Assembly: GCF_902167635.1 (NCBI RefSeq) | Contig: NZ_CABHMS010000009.1 | Span: forward strand, 266,272 to 330,271 | Origin: Chitinophaga vietnamensis | Lineage (GTDB): Bacteria > Bacteroidota > Bacteroidia > Chitinophagales > Chitinophagaceae | DNA: 64,000 bases | Direction: 5' to 3' | Shown: in pieces, positions 28,822 through 36,914 of the stretch | Layout: every line of letters begins with the position of its first letter | Numbering within the stretch: position 1 is the first letter of the stretch | The notes under the pieces: model-generated | What the model was told of the DNA's origin: nothing | Seen by the model: the letters and a program-made list of their open reading frames with translations, nothing else | Databases searched by the model: none | Made by a program: the position numbers and the translations under genes

Positions 28822-29538
28822 ATGAAAATTGCGCTTATCGGCTATGGCAAAATGGGTAAAGCTATCGATGCCATCGCTACAGCAAAGGGTCACGAAGTAA
28901 TTTTAAGGGTGGAGCATAATACCCCGCAGCTGCTCGACAAGGAGCACCTGGGGCAGGCAGATGTAGCCATCGAATTCACTACGCCGGAAACGGCCTACCA
29001 TAACGTGCTCAAATGCTTCGAGGCCAATGTGCCCGTGGTTTGCGGCACCACCGGCTGGCTGGATAAATTGCCGGAAGTGGAAAAACTTTGCAAAGAAAAA
29101 AAGCAGGCTTTTTTACACGCCACCAATTTCAGCATCGGCGTAAATATCTTTTTTGAAGTGAACAAGCGACTGGCCGCTCTGATGGCCAGTCAGCCGCAAT
29201 ACGACGTGTGGATGGAAGAGATCCACCACACCCAGAAGAAAGACGCGCCCAGCGGCACTGCGCTCACCCTGGCCGAACAACTGATGGCCAGCGTTAGCCG
29301 CAAGAAAACCTGGGTGAATGAGGAAAGCCATGAAGCGGGCGTGCTGTCGATCATTTCCAAACGTATCGATCCCGCGCCAGGCACGCATTCCATCACGTAT
29401 ACCTCCGCCATCGACGACATTACCATCACGCATACGGCCCATTCCCGCGAGGGTTTTGCCGCCGGCGCCGTGATCGCCGCCGAATGGCTGAAAGGCAAAA
29501 CAGGAGTGTTTTCCATGAAGGATGTACTGAACCTCTAA
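28822..29538 (+). CDS. dapB: 4-hydroxy-tetrahydrodipicolinate reductase
   Basis: DapB makes tetrahydrodipicolinate with NAD(P)H in the diaminopimelate/lysine pathway. The 238-residue protein has the nucleotide-binding GYGKMG at 7-12, the GTTGW box at 75-79, and the catalytic His135-His136 and Lys139 (EIHHTQKK) followed by DAPSGTAL at 141-148, all complete. At 238 residues it is slightly shorter than the Escherichia coli protein, as usual in this phylum. It follows the DUF5683 gene by 42 bases, probably in the parA operon. Confidence 0.97.
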   Translation: MKIALIGYGKMGKAIDAIATAKGHEVILRVEHNTPQLLDKEHLGQADVAIEFTTPETAYHNVLKCFEANVPVVCGTTGWLDKLPEVEKLCKEKKQAFLHATNFSIGVNIFFEVNKRLAALMASQPQYDVWMEEIHHTQKKDAPSGTALTLAEQLMASVSRKKTWVNEESHEAGVLSIISKRIDPAPGTHSITYTSAIDDITITHTAHSREGFAAGAVIAAEWLKGKTGVFSMKDVLNL

Positions 29539-29581
29539 CAGCTGCTAAACAACAAGCCGCTGTTTACCATTCACTTTTACT

Positions 29582-29589
29582 TATATTTG
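29582..29589 (+). promoter_or_regulatory. Candidate promoter -7 box of the Rrf2 regulator
   Basis: TATATTTG matches TAnnTTTG exactly and lies 59 bases before the Rrf2 ATG. A partial -33 box (TTTA near 29563-29566) is at about the right distance, which makes this one of the better promoter candidates in the window. Confidence 0.6.
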
Positions 29590-29648
29590 TTAAGTTAAAA
29601 ATGTTCGTGCAATCTTAGTACATCCGGGAGGGATGCAAATCAGTCAGT

Positions 29649-30068
29649 ATGTTATCTAAAAAAACGCAATACGCATTTCACGCTTTAATTTACCTGGCAG
29701 AGAATGTAGATAAAGGTCCTATCCTTATTTCCGAAATTGCGCAGGAAAAGAATATCTCCATCAAATTTTTGGAAAATATCCTGCTGGAGCTGAAAAACTC
29801 CGGTATCCTCGGCAGCAAAAAAGGAAAGGGTGGCGGCTATTACCTGATGCGGCCTCCCAAAGAGATCGCGTTGGCCAGGATTATACGTCTGCTGGATGGT
29901 CCGATTGCGCTGCTCCCCTGCGTTAGCCTCAACTATTATGAGCGCTGCGAAAACTGCCGGGACGAAGCAGTTTGCGGACTGAATGAAGTGATGGGGAAAG
30001 TGAGGGACTCCGCATTGAAAATTCTCGAAAACAAAACTTTGAAAGATATCCTCACCCGGGGCAGCTGA
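29649..30068 (+). CDS. Rrf2-family transcriptional regulator
   Basis: A 139-residue winged-helix regulator. The Rrf2 N-terminus (MLSKKTQYAFHALIYLA), the recognition helix (ISIKFLENILLELKNSGILGSKKG) and wing (GGGYYLMRPP) are all present. Cys91, Cys100, Cys103 and Cys109 give the spacing used by family members that bind an iron-sulfur cluster (IscR, NsrR, CymR-like). Its place just ahead of cysH, cysD and cysN suggests that it controls sulfur assimilation, which is an inference. It ends in its own terminator. Confidence 0.92.
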   Translation: MLSKKTQYAFHALIYLAENVDKGPILISEIAQEKNISIKFLENILLELKNSGILGSKKGKGGGYYLMRPPKEIALARIIRLLDGPIALLPCVSLNYYERCENCRDEAVCGLNEVMGKVRDSALKILENKTLKDILTRGS

Positions 30069-30090
30069 GGCAAATCCCGGTATCAACTTT

Positions 30091-30130
30091 AAAGCCCTTG
30101 AAGCGCCTGGAGCGCTTCAAGGGCTTTTTG
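30091..30130 (+). terminator. Terminator after the Rrf2 gene
   Basis: A 16-base stem (aaagcccttgaagcgc with gcgcttcaagggcttt, loop ctgga), followed by ttttgttttg. It separates the Rrf2 gene from the cys operon, which therefore needs its own promoter. Confidence 0.93.
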
Positions 30131-30199
30131 TTTTGCTACGGCCTCAAGCCCTTTTTTAATTATTTCTCCTTTTAGTCTATCTTTTTTATAGGATTTATG

Positions 30200-30231
30200 T
30201 ATTTTTGTAGACGATCCCGCTAAAAACGGGA
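30200..30231 (+). promoter_or_regulatory. cysH promoter box and leader hairpin
   Basis: TATTTTTG at 30200-30207 matches TAnnTTTG. It is followed at 30215-30231 by a short hairpin (tcccg, loop ctaaaaa, cggga) at the start of the expected cysH leader. The leader to the ATG at 30268 is about 55 bases. No known riboswitch family fits; a protein-binding or stability role is possible. Confidence 0.55.
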
Positions 30232-30267
30232 ACTGGCACTAGGCATTTCACAATAAGGAAGATTTAC

Positions 30268-30951
30268 ATGACAGACATTACCACAGCGCTGGACAATAAG
30301 TCGGTGGTGGAGTCGATACAATACCTGGCGGAACAATACCCCGGTGGCGTGGCCTTCTCCACTTCTTTTGGCCAGGAAGACCAGGTGATCGCTGATATTA
30401 TCTGGCGCAATCAATTGCCCGTTAGAGTATTCACACTGGACACAGGAAGGCTGTTCCAGGAAACGTACGACCTCATAGACCTCACCATGGCGCGCTACAA
30501 GCAGCCAATAGATGTGTATTTCCCCGACACCGCAGCCGTGGAGAAACTGGTGGGCGCCAAAGGCCCCAACAGCTTCTACGAATCCGTTGAAAACCGCAAG
30601 GAATGCTGTGGCATCCGCAAAGTAGTGCCCCTCAACCGCGCACTGGAAGGCGTGAAAGTATGGATCACCGGCCTCCGTGCCGAACAATCCGAGAACCGCC
30701 ACGATATGCAAGTGATCGAATGGGACGAAAAACGTCATCTCTATAAATATAATCCCCTCATCCATTGGGGCTACGACGAAGTAGTGAACTACCTCAAAGA
30801 AAATAAAGTGCCTTACAACAAGCTGCACGACAAAGGCTTCATCAGCATAGGCTGCGCGCCGTGTACACGCGCCATCGAGCCGGGAGAACATCCGCGCGCC
30901 GGCCGGTGGTGGTGGGAACAATCGCACAAAGAGTGCGGATTGCACGGATAA
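30268..30951 (+). CDS. cysH: Adenylyl-sulfate (APS) reductase, [4Fe-4S] CysH type
   Basis: This cytoplasmic enzyme reduces adenylyl sulfate to sulfite. The 227-residue protein has the full cluster signature of APS-type reductases: Cys113-Cys114 (KECCGIRK) and Cys196-x-x-Cys199 (IGCAPCTRA). The catalytic Cys223 sits in KECGLHG at the C-terminus, and the PP-loop-like STSFGQEDQV is at 31-40. The double cysteine pairs distinguish it from PAPS reductases without a cluster, so no APS kinase is needed; none is present nearby. It heads cysH-cysD-cysN. Confidence 0.95.
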   Translation: MTDITTALDNKSVVESIQYLAEQYPGGVAFSTSFGQEDQVIADIIWRNQLPVRVFTLDTGRLFQETYDLIDLTMARYKQPIDVYFPDTAAVEKLVGAKGPNSFYESVENRKECCGIRKVVPLNRALEGVKVWITGLRAEQSENRHDMQVIEWDEKRHLYKYNPLIHWGYDEVVNYLKENKVPYNKLHDKGFISIGCAPCTRAIEPGEHPRAGRWWWEQSHKECGLHG

Positions 30952-30994
30952 TATACCTGTAACAACATTTGAACATTACACTTAATTATAGTCT

Positions 30995-31903
30995 ATGACG
31001 AATCAGATCAATTGGGAATTTCCGCAGGCACTGGAAGATGAAGCGATCTACATTCTTCGTGAAACAGCCGCCCAGTTTGAAAAGCCCGTGCTGCTCTTCT
31101 CCGGCGGCAAGGACTCCATTACCCTTGTACGCCTCGCCCAGAAAGCTTTCTACCCGGGCAAGATACCTTTTGCTTTATTACATGTAGATACCGGTCACAA
31201 TTTTCCTGAAACCATCGAATTCCGCGACTGGCTCGTCAATTCACTTGGTTTGGATATCATCGTGAGAAACGTGCAGGACAGCATCGACCAGGGCAAAGTA
31301 CAGGAAGAAACCGGCAAATACGCCAGCCGTAACGCTTTGCAGACCGTTACCCTCCTCGATGCCATCGAAGAAGGCAAGTTCGACGCCTGCATCGGCGGCG
31401 CACGCCGCGATGAAGAAAAAGCGCGCGCCAAAGAAAGGATCTTCTCCGTACGCGATGAATTTGGCCAATGGAACGCCAAAATGCAGCGCCCGGAACTATT
31501 CGATATCCTCAACGGAAAAATTAATATAGGCGAGAACGTGAGAGTATTCCCCATCTCCAACTGGACAGAACTGGATGTATGGAACTATATCCGCCGGGAA
31601 GGCCTCCGCATCCCTTCTATCTATTTTGCGCATGAAAGAGAGATCATCGAACGCGATGGCCTCTACTGGCCGTATTCTACGTTCCTCAACACTACCGCCG
31701 ACGAAGTACCGTTCCGCCAAAAGGTGCGCTTCCGCACCGTAGGCGATATGACCTGTACCGCCGCCGTATTATCCGAAGCCGACAAACTGGAAGATATCAT
31801 CGCTGAAATCATGGAAGCCAAGATATCCGAACGGGGCGCCCGCATCGATGATAAACGCTCCGAAGCCGCCATGGAAAAGAGAAAACAGGCCGGCTACTTC
31901 TAA
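30995..31903 (+). CDS. cysD: Sulfate adenylyltransferase subunit 2
   Basis: CysD is the small catalytic subunit of ATP sulfurylase, which makes APS from sulfate and ATP. The 302-residue protein contains the PP-loop SGGKDS at 36-41, the motif LHVDTGHNFPET near 61-72, the GGARRDEEKARAKERIFS segment and a C-terminus rich in Arg and Lys ending KQAGYF, all as in the family. It follows cysH by 43 bases and is followed directly by cysN. Confidence 0.97.
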   Translation: MTNQINWEFPQALEDEAIYILRETAAQFEKPVLLFSGGKDSITLVRLAQKAFYPGKIPFALLHVDTGHNFPETIEFRDWLVNSLGLDIIVRNVQDSIDQGKVQEETGKYASRNALQTVTLLDAIEEGKFDACIGGARRDEEKARAKERIFSVRDEFGQWNAKMQRPELFDILNGKINIGENVRVFPISNWTELDVWNYIRREGLRIPSIYFAHEREIIERDGLYWPYSTFLNTTADEVPFRQKVRFRTVGDMTCTAAVLSEADKLEDIIAEIMEAKISERGARIDDKRSEAAMEKRKQAGYF

Positions 31904-31945
31904 TTGTTACACGCATTTTCAACACAGGAAATAAAAATATTGATC

Positions 31946-33193
31946 ATGGAAGTTTTACGTATAGCCACTTCCGGTAGTGTAGATGACGGCAAAAGCACAT
32001 TGATTGGCCGCTTGTTGTATGATACCCATTCCATCCCGCAGGATAAAATGGAAGCGCTGCACGCCGCCAGTAAACGCAAAGGGCTTGATTTCACAGACCT
32101 CTCGCTGCTCACCGACGGCCTCGTAGCCGAGCGTGAGCAAGGCATCACCATCGATGTGGCGCATATCTACTTCTCCACCCCTACCCGTAAATACATTATC
32201 GCCGATACGCCCGGCCATATTGAATATACCCGCAACATGGTCACCGGCGCTTCCAATGCGCAGGTATCGCTCATCCTCATCGATGCGCGCAAAGGCATCG
32301 TGGAGCAAACTTACCGTCACTTTTTCATCGCCAACCTGCTGCGTATCCCGCACCTGGCCGTATGCGTGAACAAGATGGACCTGGTAGAATACAGCGAAGC
32401 GCGCTTCAACCAGATCGTGGAAGACTTCCAGCAATTGCTGAACAATGCGGCCTTCAAAGGACAAGAGGTAGCTTTCATCCCGGTATCTTCCCTCTATGGC
32501 GAAAACGTAGCGGCCAGCAATGGCGCCATCAACTGGTACAAAGGCCCTACCCTGCTGGATTACCTGGAGCAGATATCTTTTGATCATGAAGATAAACAGC
32601 ATCCGGCCCGCTTCCCCATCCAGAGCGTGATACGCCCCAGAACAACGGAATATCACGATTTTCGCGGCTTTGCCGGCAAAGTAGCCAGCGGCCATTTCAG
32701 TGTAGGCGATGAAGTGGTATCACTGCCTTCCGGACAAAAAAGCCGGATCAAAACCATCGAACAATTTGAAAAGCAACTAACGGCAGCGCATACACGTGAA
32801 AGCGTGGTGATCACATTGGAAGATGAGATCGACAGCAGCCGCGGCAACATGCTCGTAAAGCCTGATCAGCAGCCGCAGCAGCTGAAAGAGATCAGCGCCA
32901 GCATCTGCTGGATGGACCAGCAGAAACTTACCCCGGGCAAAACCTATCTGCTGCAGCACGGCGTAAACCGCGTGAAAGCAAAGGTGCAGCAGATCAACTA
33001 CGTTACAGATGTGACCAATCATCTGCAAACCATCGATAAAAATGAAATGGGCCTGAACGATATTGGTAAAGTAACGTTGAAGACCGCACAGCCCATCTTC
33101 GCAGATACTTATCAGTCCAACCCCGCCAACGGTGCATTCATCCTGATCGATGAATATAATAACACCACGGTGGGCGTAGGATTCATCGAATAG
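31946..33193 (+). CDS. cysN: Sulfate adenylyltransferase subunit 1 (GTPase)
   Basis: CysN is the GTP-hydrolysing subunit that drives APS formation by CysD. From the ATG at 31946 it is 415 residues. The G1 motif GSVDDGKST is at 10-18, G2 (EREQGITID) near 62-70, G3 DTPGH at 87-91 and G4 NKMD at 142-145, followed by the two beta-barrel domains of elongation-factor-like GTPases. The reading frame is open back to a TTG at 31904, right after the cysD stop, but those 14 codons lack family similarity, so I use the ATG. There is no fused APS kinase domain. The terminator just past its stop is the axis of the giant palindrome. Confidence 0.95.
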   Translation: MEVLRIATSGSVDDGKSTLIGRLLYDTHSIPQDKMEALHAASKRKGLDFTDLSLLTDGLVAEREQGITIDVAHIYFSTPTRKYIIADTPGHIEYTRNMVTGASNAQVSLILIDARKGIVEQTYRHFFIANLLRIPHLAVCVNKMDLVEYSEARFNQIVEDFQQLLNNAAFKGQEVAFIPVSSLYGENVAASNGAINWYKGPTLLDYLEQISFDHEDKQHPARFPIQSVIRPRTTEYHDFRGFAGKVASGHFSVGDEVVSLPSGQKSRIKTIEQFEKQLTAAHTRESVVITLEDEIDSSRGNMLVKPDQQPQQLKEISASICWMDQQKLTPGKTYLLQHGVNRVKAKVQQINYVTDVTNHLQTIDKNEMGLNDIGKVTLKTAQPIFADTYQSNPANGAFILIDEYNNTTVGVGFIE

Positions 33194-33201
33194 ATTACAA
33201 T

Positions 33202-33251
33202 AAAAAGAAGAAGGGATTGCCCGCAGCTGCGGGCAATCCCTTCTTCTTTTT
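33202..33251. terminator. Bidirectional hairpin terminator forming the palindrome axis
   Basis: A perfect 50-base palindrome: A-rich aaaaagaagaag, a GC-rich stem (gggattgcccgcag with ctgcgggcaatccc), then cttcttcttttt. It lies 8 bases past each cysN stop, so the two cysN copies converge on it. The axis 33226/33227 has no spacer bases. In an ordinary genome this would simply be the terminator of one cysN gene; here sequence symmetry continues through it into both coding regions. Confidence 0.9.
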
Positions 33252-33259
33252 ATTGTAAT

Positions 33260-34507
33260 CTATTCGATGAATCCTACGCCCACCGTGGTGTTATTATATT
33301 CATCGATCAGGATGAATGCACCGTTGGCGGGGTTGGACTGATAAGTATCTGCGAAGATGGGCTGTGCGGTCTTCAACGTTACTTTACCAATATCGTTCAG
33401 GCCCATTTCATTTTTATCGATGGTTTGCAGATGATTGGTCACATCTGTAACGTAGTTGATCTGCTGCACCTTTGCTTTCACGCGGTTTACGCCGTGCTGC
33501 AGCAGATAGGTTTTGCCCGGGGTAAGTTTCTGCTGGTCCATCCAGCAGATGCTGGCGCTGATCTCTTTCAGCTGCTGCGGCTGCTGATCAGGCTTTACGA
33601 GCATGTTGCCGCGGCTGCTGTCGATCTCATCTTCCAATGTGATCACCACGCTTTCACGTGTATGCGCTGCCGTTAGTTGCTTTTCAAATTGTTCGATGGT
33701 TTTGATCCGGCTTTTTTGTCCGGAAGGCAGTGATACCACTTCATCGCCTACACTGAAATGGCCGCTGGCTACTTTGCCGGCAAAGCCGCGAAAATCGTGA
33801 TATTCCGTTGTTCTGGGGCGTATCACGCTCTGGATGGGGAAGCGGGCCGGATGCTGTTTATCTTCATGATCAAAAGATATCTGCTCCAGGTAATCCAGCA
33901 GGGTAGGGCCTTTGTACCAGTTGATGGCGCCATTGCTGGCCGCTACGTTTTCGCCATAGAGGGAAGATACCGGGATGAAAGCTACCTCTTGTCCTTTGAA
34001 GGCCGCATTGTTCAGCAATTGCTGGAAGTCTTCCACGATCTGGTTGAAGCGCGCTTCGCTGTATTCTACCAGGTCCATCTTGTTCACGCATACGGCCAGG
34101 TGCGGGATACGCAGCAGGTTGGCGATGAAAAAGTGACGGTAAGTTTGCTCCACGATGCCTTTGCGCGCATCGATGAGGATGAGCGATACCTGCGCATTGG
34201 AAGCGCCGGTGACCATGTTGCGGGTATATTCAATATGGCCGGGCGTATCGGCGATAATGTATTTACGGGTAGGGGTGGAGAAGTAGATATGCGCCACATC
34301 GATGGTGATGCCTTGCTCACGCTCGGCTACGAGGCCGTCGGTGAGCAGCGAGAGGTCTGTGAAATCAAGCCCTTTGCGTTTACTGGCGGCGTGCAGCGCT
34401 TCCATTTTATCCTGCGGGATGGAATGGGTATCATACAACAAGCGGCCAATCAATGTGCTTTTGCCGTCATCTACACTACCGGAAGTGGCTATACGTAAAA
34501 CTTCCAT
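33260..34507 (-). CDS. cysN: Sulfate adenylyltransferase subunit 1, right-arm copy
   Basis: Mirror image of 31946-33193 with an identical 415-residue translation. It converges tail to tail on the other cysN across the axis terminator, with only 66 bases between the two stop codons. The start is again the ATG (34507), not the upstream TTG. All four GTPase motifs are intact, so neither copy is decaying. Confidence 0.93.
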   Translation of the reverse strand: MEVLRIATSGSVDDGKSTLIGRLLYDTHSIPQDKMEALHAASKRKGLDFTDLSLLTDGLVAEREQGITIDVAHIYFSTPTRKYIIADTPGHIEYTRNMVTGASNAQVSLILIDARKGIVEQTYRHFFIANLLRIPHLAVCVNKMDLVEYSEARFNQIVEDFQQLLNNAAFKGQEVAFIPVSSLYGENVAASNGAINWYKGPTLLDYLEQISFDHEDKQHPARFPIQSVIRPRTTEYHDFRGFAGKVASGHFSVGDEVVSLPSGQKSRIKTIEQFEKQLTAAHTRESVVITLEDEIDSSRGNMLVKPDQQPQQLKEISASICWMDQQKLTPGKTYLLQHGVNRVKAKVQQINYVTDVTNHLQTIDKNEMGLNDIGKVTLKTAQPIFADTYQSNPANGAFILIDEYNNTTVGVGFIE

Positions 34508-34549
34508 GATCAATATTTTTATTTCCTGTGTTGAAAATGCGTGTAACAA

Positions 34550-35458
34550 TTAGAAGTAGCCGGCCTGTTTTCTCTTTTCCATGGCGGCTTCGGAGCGTTT
34601 ATCATCGATGCGGGCGCCCCGTTCGGATATCTTGGCTTCCATGATTTCAGCGATGATATCTTCCAGTTTGTCGGCTTCGGATAATACGGCGGCGGTACAG
34701 GTCATATCGCCTACGGTGCGGAAGCGCACCTTTTGGCGGAACGGTACTTCGTCGGCGGTAGTGTTGAGGAACGTAGAATACGGCCAGTAGAGGCCATCGC
34801 GTTCGATGATCTCTCTTTCATGCGCAAAATAGATAGAAGGGATGCGGAGGCCTTCCCGGCGGATATAGTTCCATACATCCAGTTCTGTCCAGTTGGAGAT
34901 GGGGAATACTCTCACGTTCTCGCCTATATTAATTTTTCCGTTGAGGATATCGAATAGTTCCGGGCGCTGCATTTTGGCGTTCCATTGGCCAAATTCATCG
35001 CGTACGGAGAAGATCCTTTCTTTGGCGCGCGCTTTTTCTTCATCGCGGCGTGCGCCGCCGATGCAGGCGTCGAACTTGCCTTCTTCGATGGCATCGAGGA
35101 GGGTAACGGTCTGCAAAGCGTTACGGCTGGCGTATTTGCCGGTTTCTTCCTGTACTTTGCCCTGGTCGATGCTGTCCTGCACGTTTCTCACGATGATATC
35201 CAAACCAAGTGAATTGACGAGCCAGTCGCGGAATTCGATGGTTTCAGGAAAATTGTGACCGGTATCTACATGTAATAAAGCAAAAGGTATCTTGCCCGGG
35301 TAGAAAGCTTTCTGGGCGAGGCGTACAAGGGTAATGGAGTCCTTGCCGCCGGAGAAGAGCAGCACGGGCTTTTCAAACTGGGCGGCTGTTTCACGAAGAA
35401 TGTAGATCGCTTCATCTTCCAGTGCCTGCGGAAATTCCCAATTGATCTGATTCGTCAT
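34550..35458 (-). CDS. cysD: Sulfate adenylyltransferase subunit 2, right-arm copy
   Basis: Identical 302-residue copy of the gene at 30995-31903, including the SGGKDS PP-loop. It precedes the right-arm cysN in the same operon order. Confidence 0.95.
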   Translation of the reverse strand: MTNQINWEFPQALEDEAIYILRETAAQFEKPVLLFSGGKDSITLVRLAQKAFYPGKIPFALLHVDTGHNFPETIEFRDWLVNSLGLDIIVRNVQDSIDQGKVQEETGKYASRNALQTVTLLDAIEEGKFDACIGGARRDEEKARAKERIFSVRDEFGQWNAKMQRPELFDILNGKINIGENVRVFPISNWTELDVWNYIRREGLRIPSIYFAHEREIIERDGLYWPYSTFLNTTADEVPFRQKVRFRTVGDMTCTAAVLSEADKLEDIIAEIMEAKISERGARIDDKRSEAAMEKRKQAGYF

Positions 35459-35501
35459 AGACTATAATTAAGTGTAATGTTCAAATGTTGTTACAGGTAT
35501 A

Positions 35502-36185
35502 TTATCCGTGCAATCCGCACTCTTTGTGCGATTGTTCCCACCACCACCGGCCGGCGCGCGGATGTTCTCCCGGCTCGATGGCGCGTGTACACGGCGCGCA
35601 GCCTATGCTGATGAAGCCTTTGTCGTGCAGCTTGTTGTAAGGCACTTTATTTTCTTTGAGGTAGTTCACTACTTCGTCGTAGCCCCAATGGATGAGGGGA
35701 TTATATTTATAGAGATGACGTTTTTCGTCCCATTCGATCACTTGCATATCGTGGCGGTTCTCGGATTGTTCGGCACGGAGGCCGGTGATCCATACTTTCA
35801 CGCCTTCCAGTGCGCGGTTGAGGGGCACTACTTTGCGGATGCCACAGCATTCCTTGCGGTTTTCAACGGATTCGTAGAAGCTGTTGGGGCCTTTGGCGCC
35901 CACCAGTTTCTCCACGGCTGCGGTGTCGGGGAAATACACATCTATTGGCTGCTTGTAGCGCGCCATGGTGAGGTCTATGAGGTCGTACGTTTCCTGGAAC
36001 AGCCTTCCTGTGTCCAGTGTGAATACTCTAACGGGCAATTGATTGCGCCAGATAATATCAGCGATCACCTGGTCTTCCTGGCCAAAAGAAGTGGAGAAGG
36101 CCACGCCACCGGGGTATTGTTCCGCCAGGTATTGTATCGACTCCACCACCGACTTATTGTCCAGCGCTGTGGTAATGTCTGTCAT
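35502..36185 (-). CDS. cysH: Adenylyl-sulfate reductase, right-arm copy
   Basis: Identical 227-residue copy of the gene at 30268-30951 with the four cluster cysteines and catalytic Cys223. It heads the second cysH-cysD-cysN operon. Confidence 0.94.
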   Translation of the reverse strand: MTDITTALDNKSVVESIQYLAEQYPGGVAFSTSFGQEDQVIADIIWRNQLPVRVFTLDTGRLFQETYDLIDLTMARYKQPIDVYFPDTAAVEKLVGAKGPNSFYESVENRKECCGIRKVVPLNRALEGVKVWITGLRAEQSENRHDMQVIEWDEKRHLYKYNPLIHWGYDEVVNYLKENKVPYNKLHDKGFISIGCAPCTRAIEPGEHPRAGRWWWEQSHKECGLHG

Positions 36186-36221
36186 GTAAATCTTCCTTAT
36201 TGTGAAATGCCTAGTGCCAGT

Positions 36222-36253
36222 TCCCGTTTTTAGCGGGATCGTCTACAAAAATA
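36222..36253 (-). promoter_or_regulatory. cysH promoter box and leader hairpin, right-arm copy
   Basis: Mirror of 30200-30231: the TATTTTTG box is at 36246-36253 on the minus strand and the small leader hairpin at 36222-36238. Confidence 0.55.
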
Positions 36254-36322
36254 CATAAATCCTATAAAAAAGATAGACTAAAAGGAGAAATAATTAAAAA
36301 AGGGCTTGAGGCCGTAGCAAAA

Positions 36323-36362
36323 CAAAAAGCCCTTGAAGCGCTCCAGGCGCTTCAAGGGCTTT
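36323..36362 (-). terminator. Terminator after the Rrf2 gene, right-arm copy
   Basis: Mirror of 30091-30130, with the same 16-base stem and T-tract on the minus strand. Confidence 0.92.
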
Positions 36363-36384
36363 AAAGTTGATACCGGGATTTGCC

Positions 36385-36804
36385 TCAGCTGCCCCGGGTG
36401 AGGATATCTTTCAAAGTTTTGTTTTCGAGAATTTTCAATGCGGAGTCCCTCACTTTCCCCATCACTTCATTCAGTCCGCAAACTGCTTCGTCCCGGCAGT
36501 TTTCGCAGCGCTCATAATAGTTGAGGCTAACGCAGGGGAGCAGCGCAATCGGACCATCCAGCAGACGTATAATCCTGGCCAACGCGATCTCTTTGGGAGG
36601 CCGCATCAGGTAATAGCCGCCACCCTTTCCTTTTTTGCTGCCGAGGATACCGGAGTTTTTCAGCTCCAGCAGGATATTTTCCAAAAATTTGATGGAGATA
36701 TTCTTTTCCTGCGCAATTTCGGAAATAAGGATAGGACCTTTATCTACATTCTCTGCCAGGTAAATTAAAGCGTGAAATGCGTATTGCGTTTTTTTAGATA
36801 ACAT
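36385..36804 (-). CDS. Rrf2-family transcriptional regulator, right-arm copy
   Basis: Identical 139-residue copy of 29649-30068, with the same Cys91/100/103/109 set. If both arms are real, regulator and target operon are doubled together, keeping their ratio. Confidence 0.9.
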   Translation of the reverse strand: MLSKKTQYAFHALIYLAENVDKGPILISEIAQEKNISIKFLENILLELKNSGILGSKKGKGGGYYLMRPPKEIALARIIRLLDGPIALLPCVSLNYYERCENCRDEAVCGLNEVMGKVRDSALKILENKTLKDILTRGS

Positions 36805-36863
36805 ACTGACTGATTTGCATCCCTCCCGGATGTACTAAGATTGCACGAACATTTTTAACTTAA

Positions 36864-36871
36864 CAAATATA
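36864..36871 (-). promoter_or_regulatory. Rrf2 promoter -7 box, right-arm copy
   Basis: Mirror of 29582-29589; TATATTTG on the minus strand. Confidence 0.58.
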
Positions 36872-36914
36872 AGTAAAAGTGAATGGTAAACAGCGGCTTG
36901 TTGTTTAGCAGCTG

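Noticed and set aside
25608-29538. parS site or replication origin near parAB
   Set aside because: No full parS-like palindrome and no DnaA-box cluster were found by reading. The half-match gtgaaaca within cysD (near 31060) is too incomplete.
30200-30267. SAM-II type riboswitch before cysH
   Set aside because: A stretch resembling gctaaaaa-ggg is present, but the required upstream stem and pseudoknot partner are missing.
31904-31945. Extended cysN start at TTG 31904
   Set aside because: The 14 added codons begin right after the cysD stop and have no family similarity; the ATG at 31946 directly precedes the conserved N-terminus.
33202-33251. Replicated hairpin telomere of a linear replicon
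   Set aside because: A head-to-head telomere junction would also give a perfect palindrome, but the axis is an ordinary terminator beside housekeeping genes, and no telomere resolvase gene is seen. I keep it only as a remote alternative.
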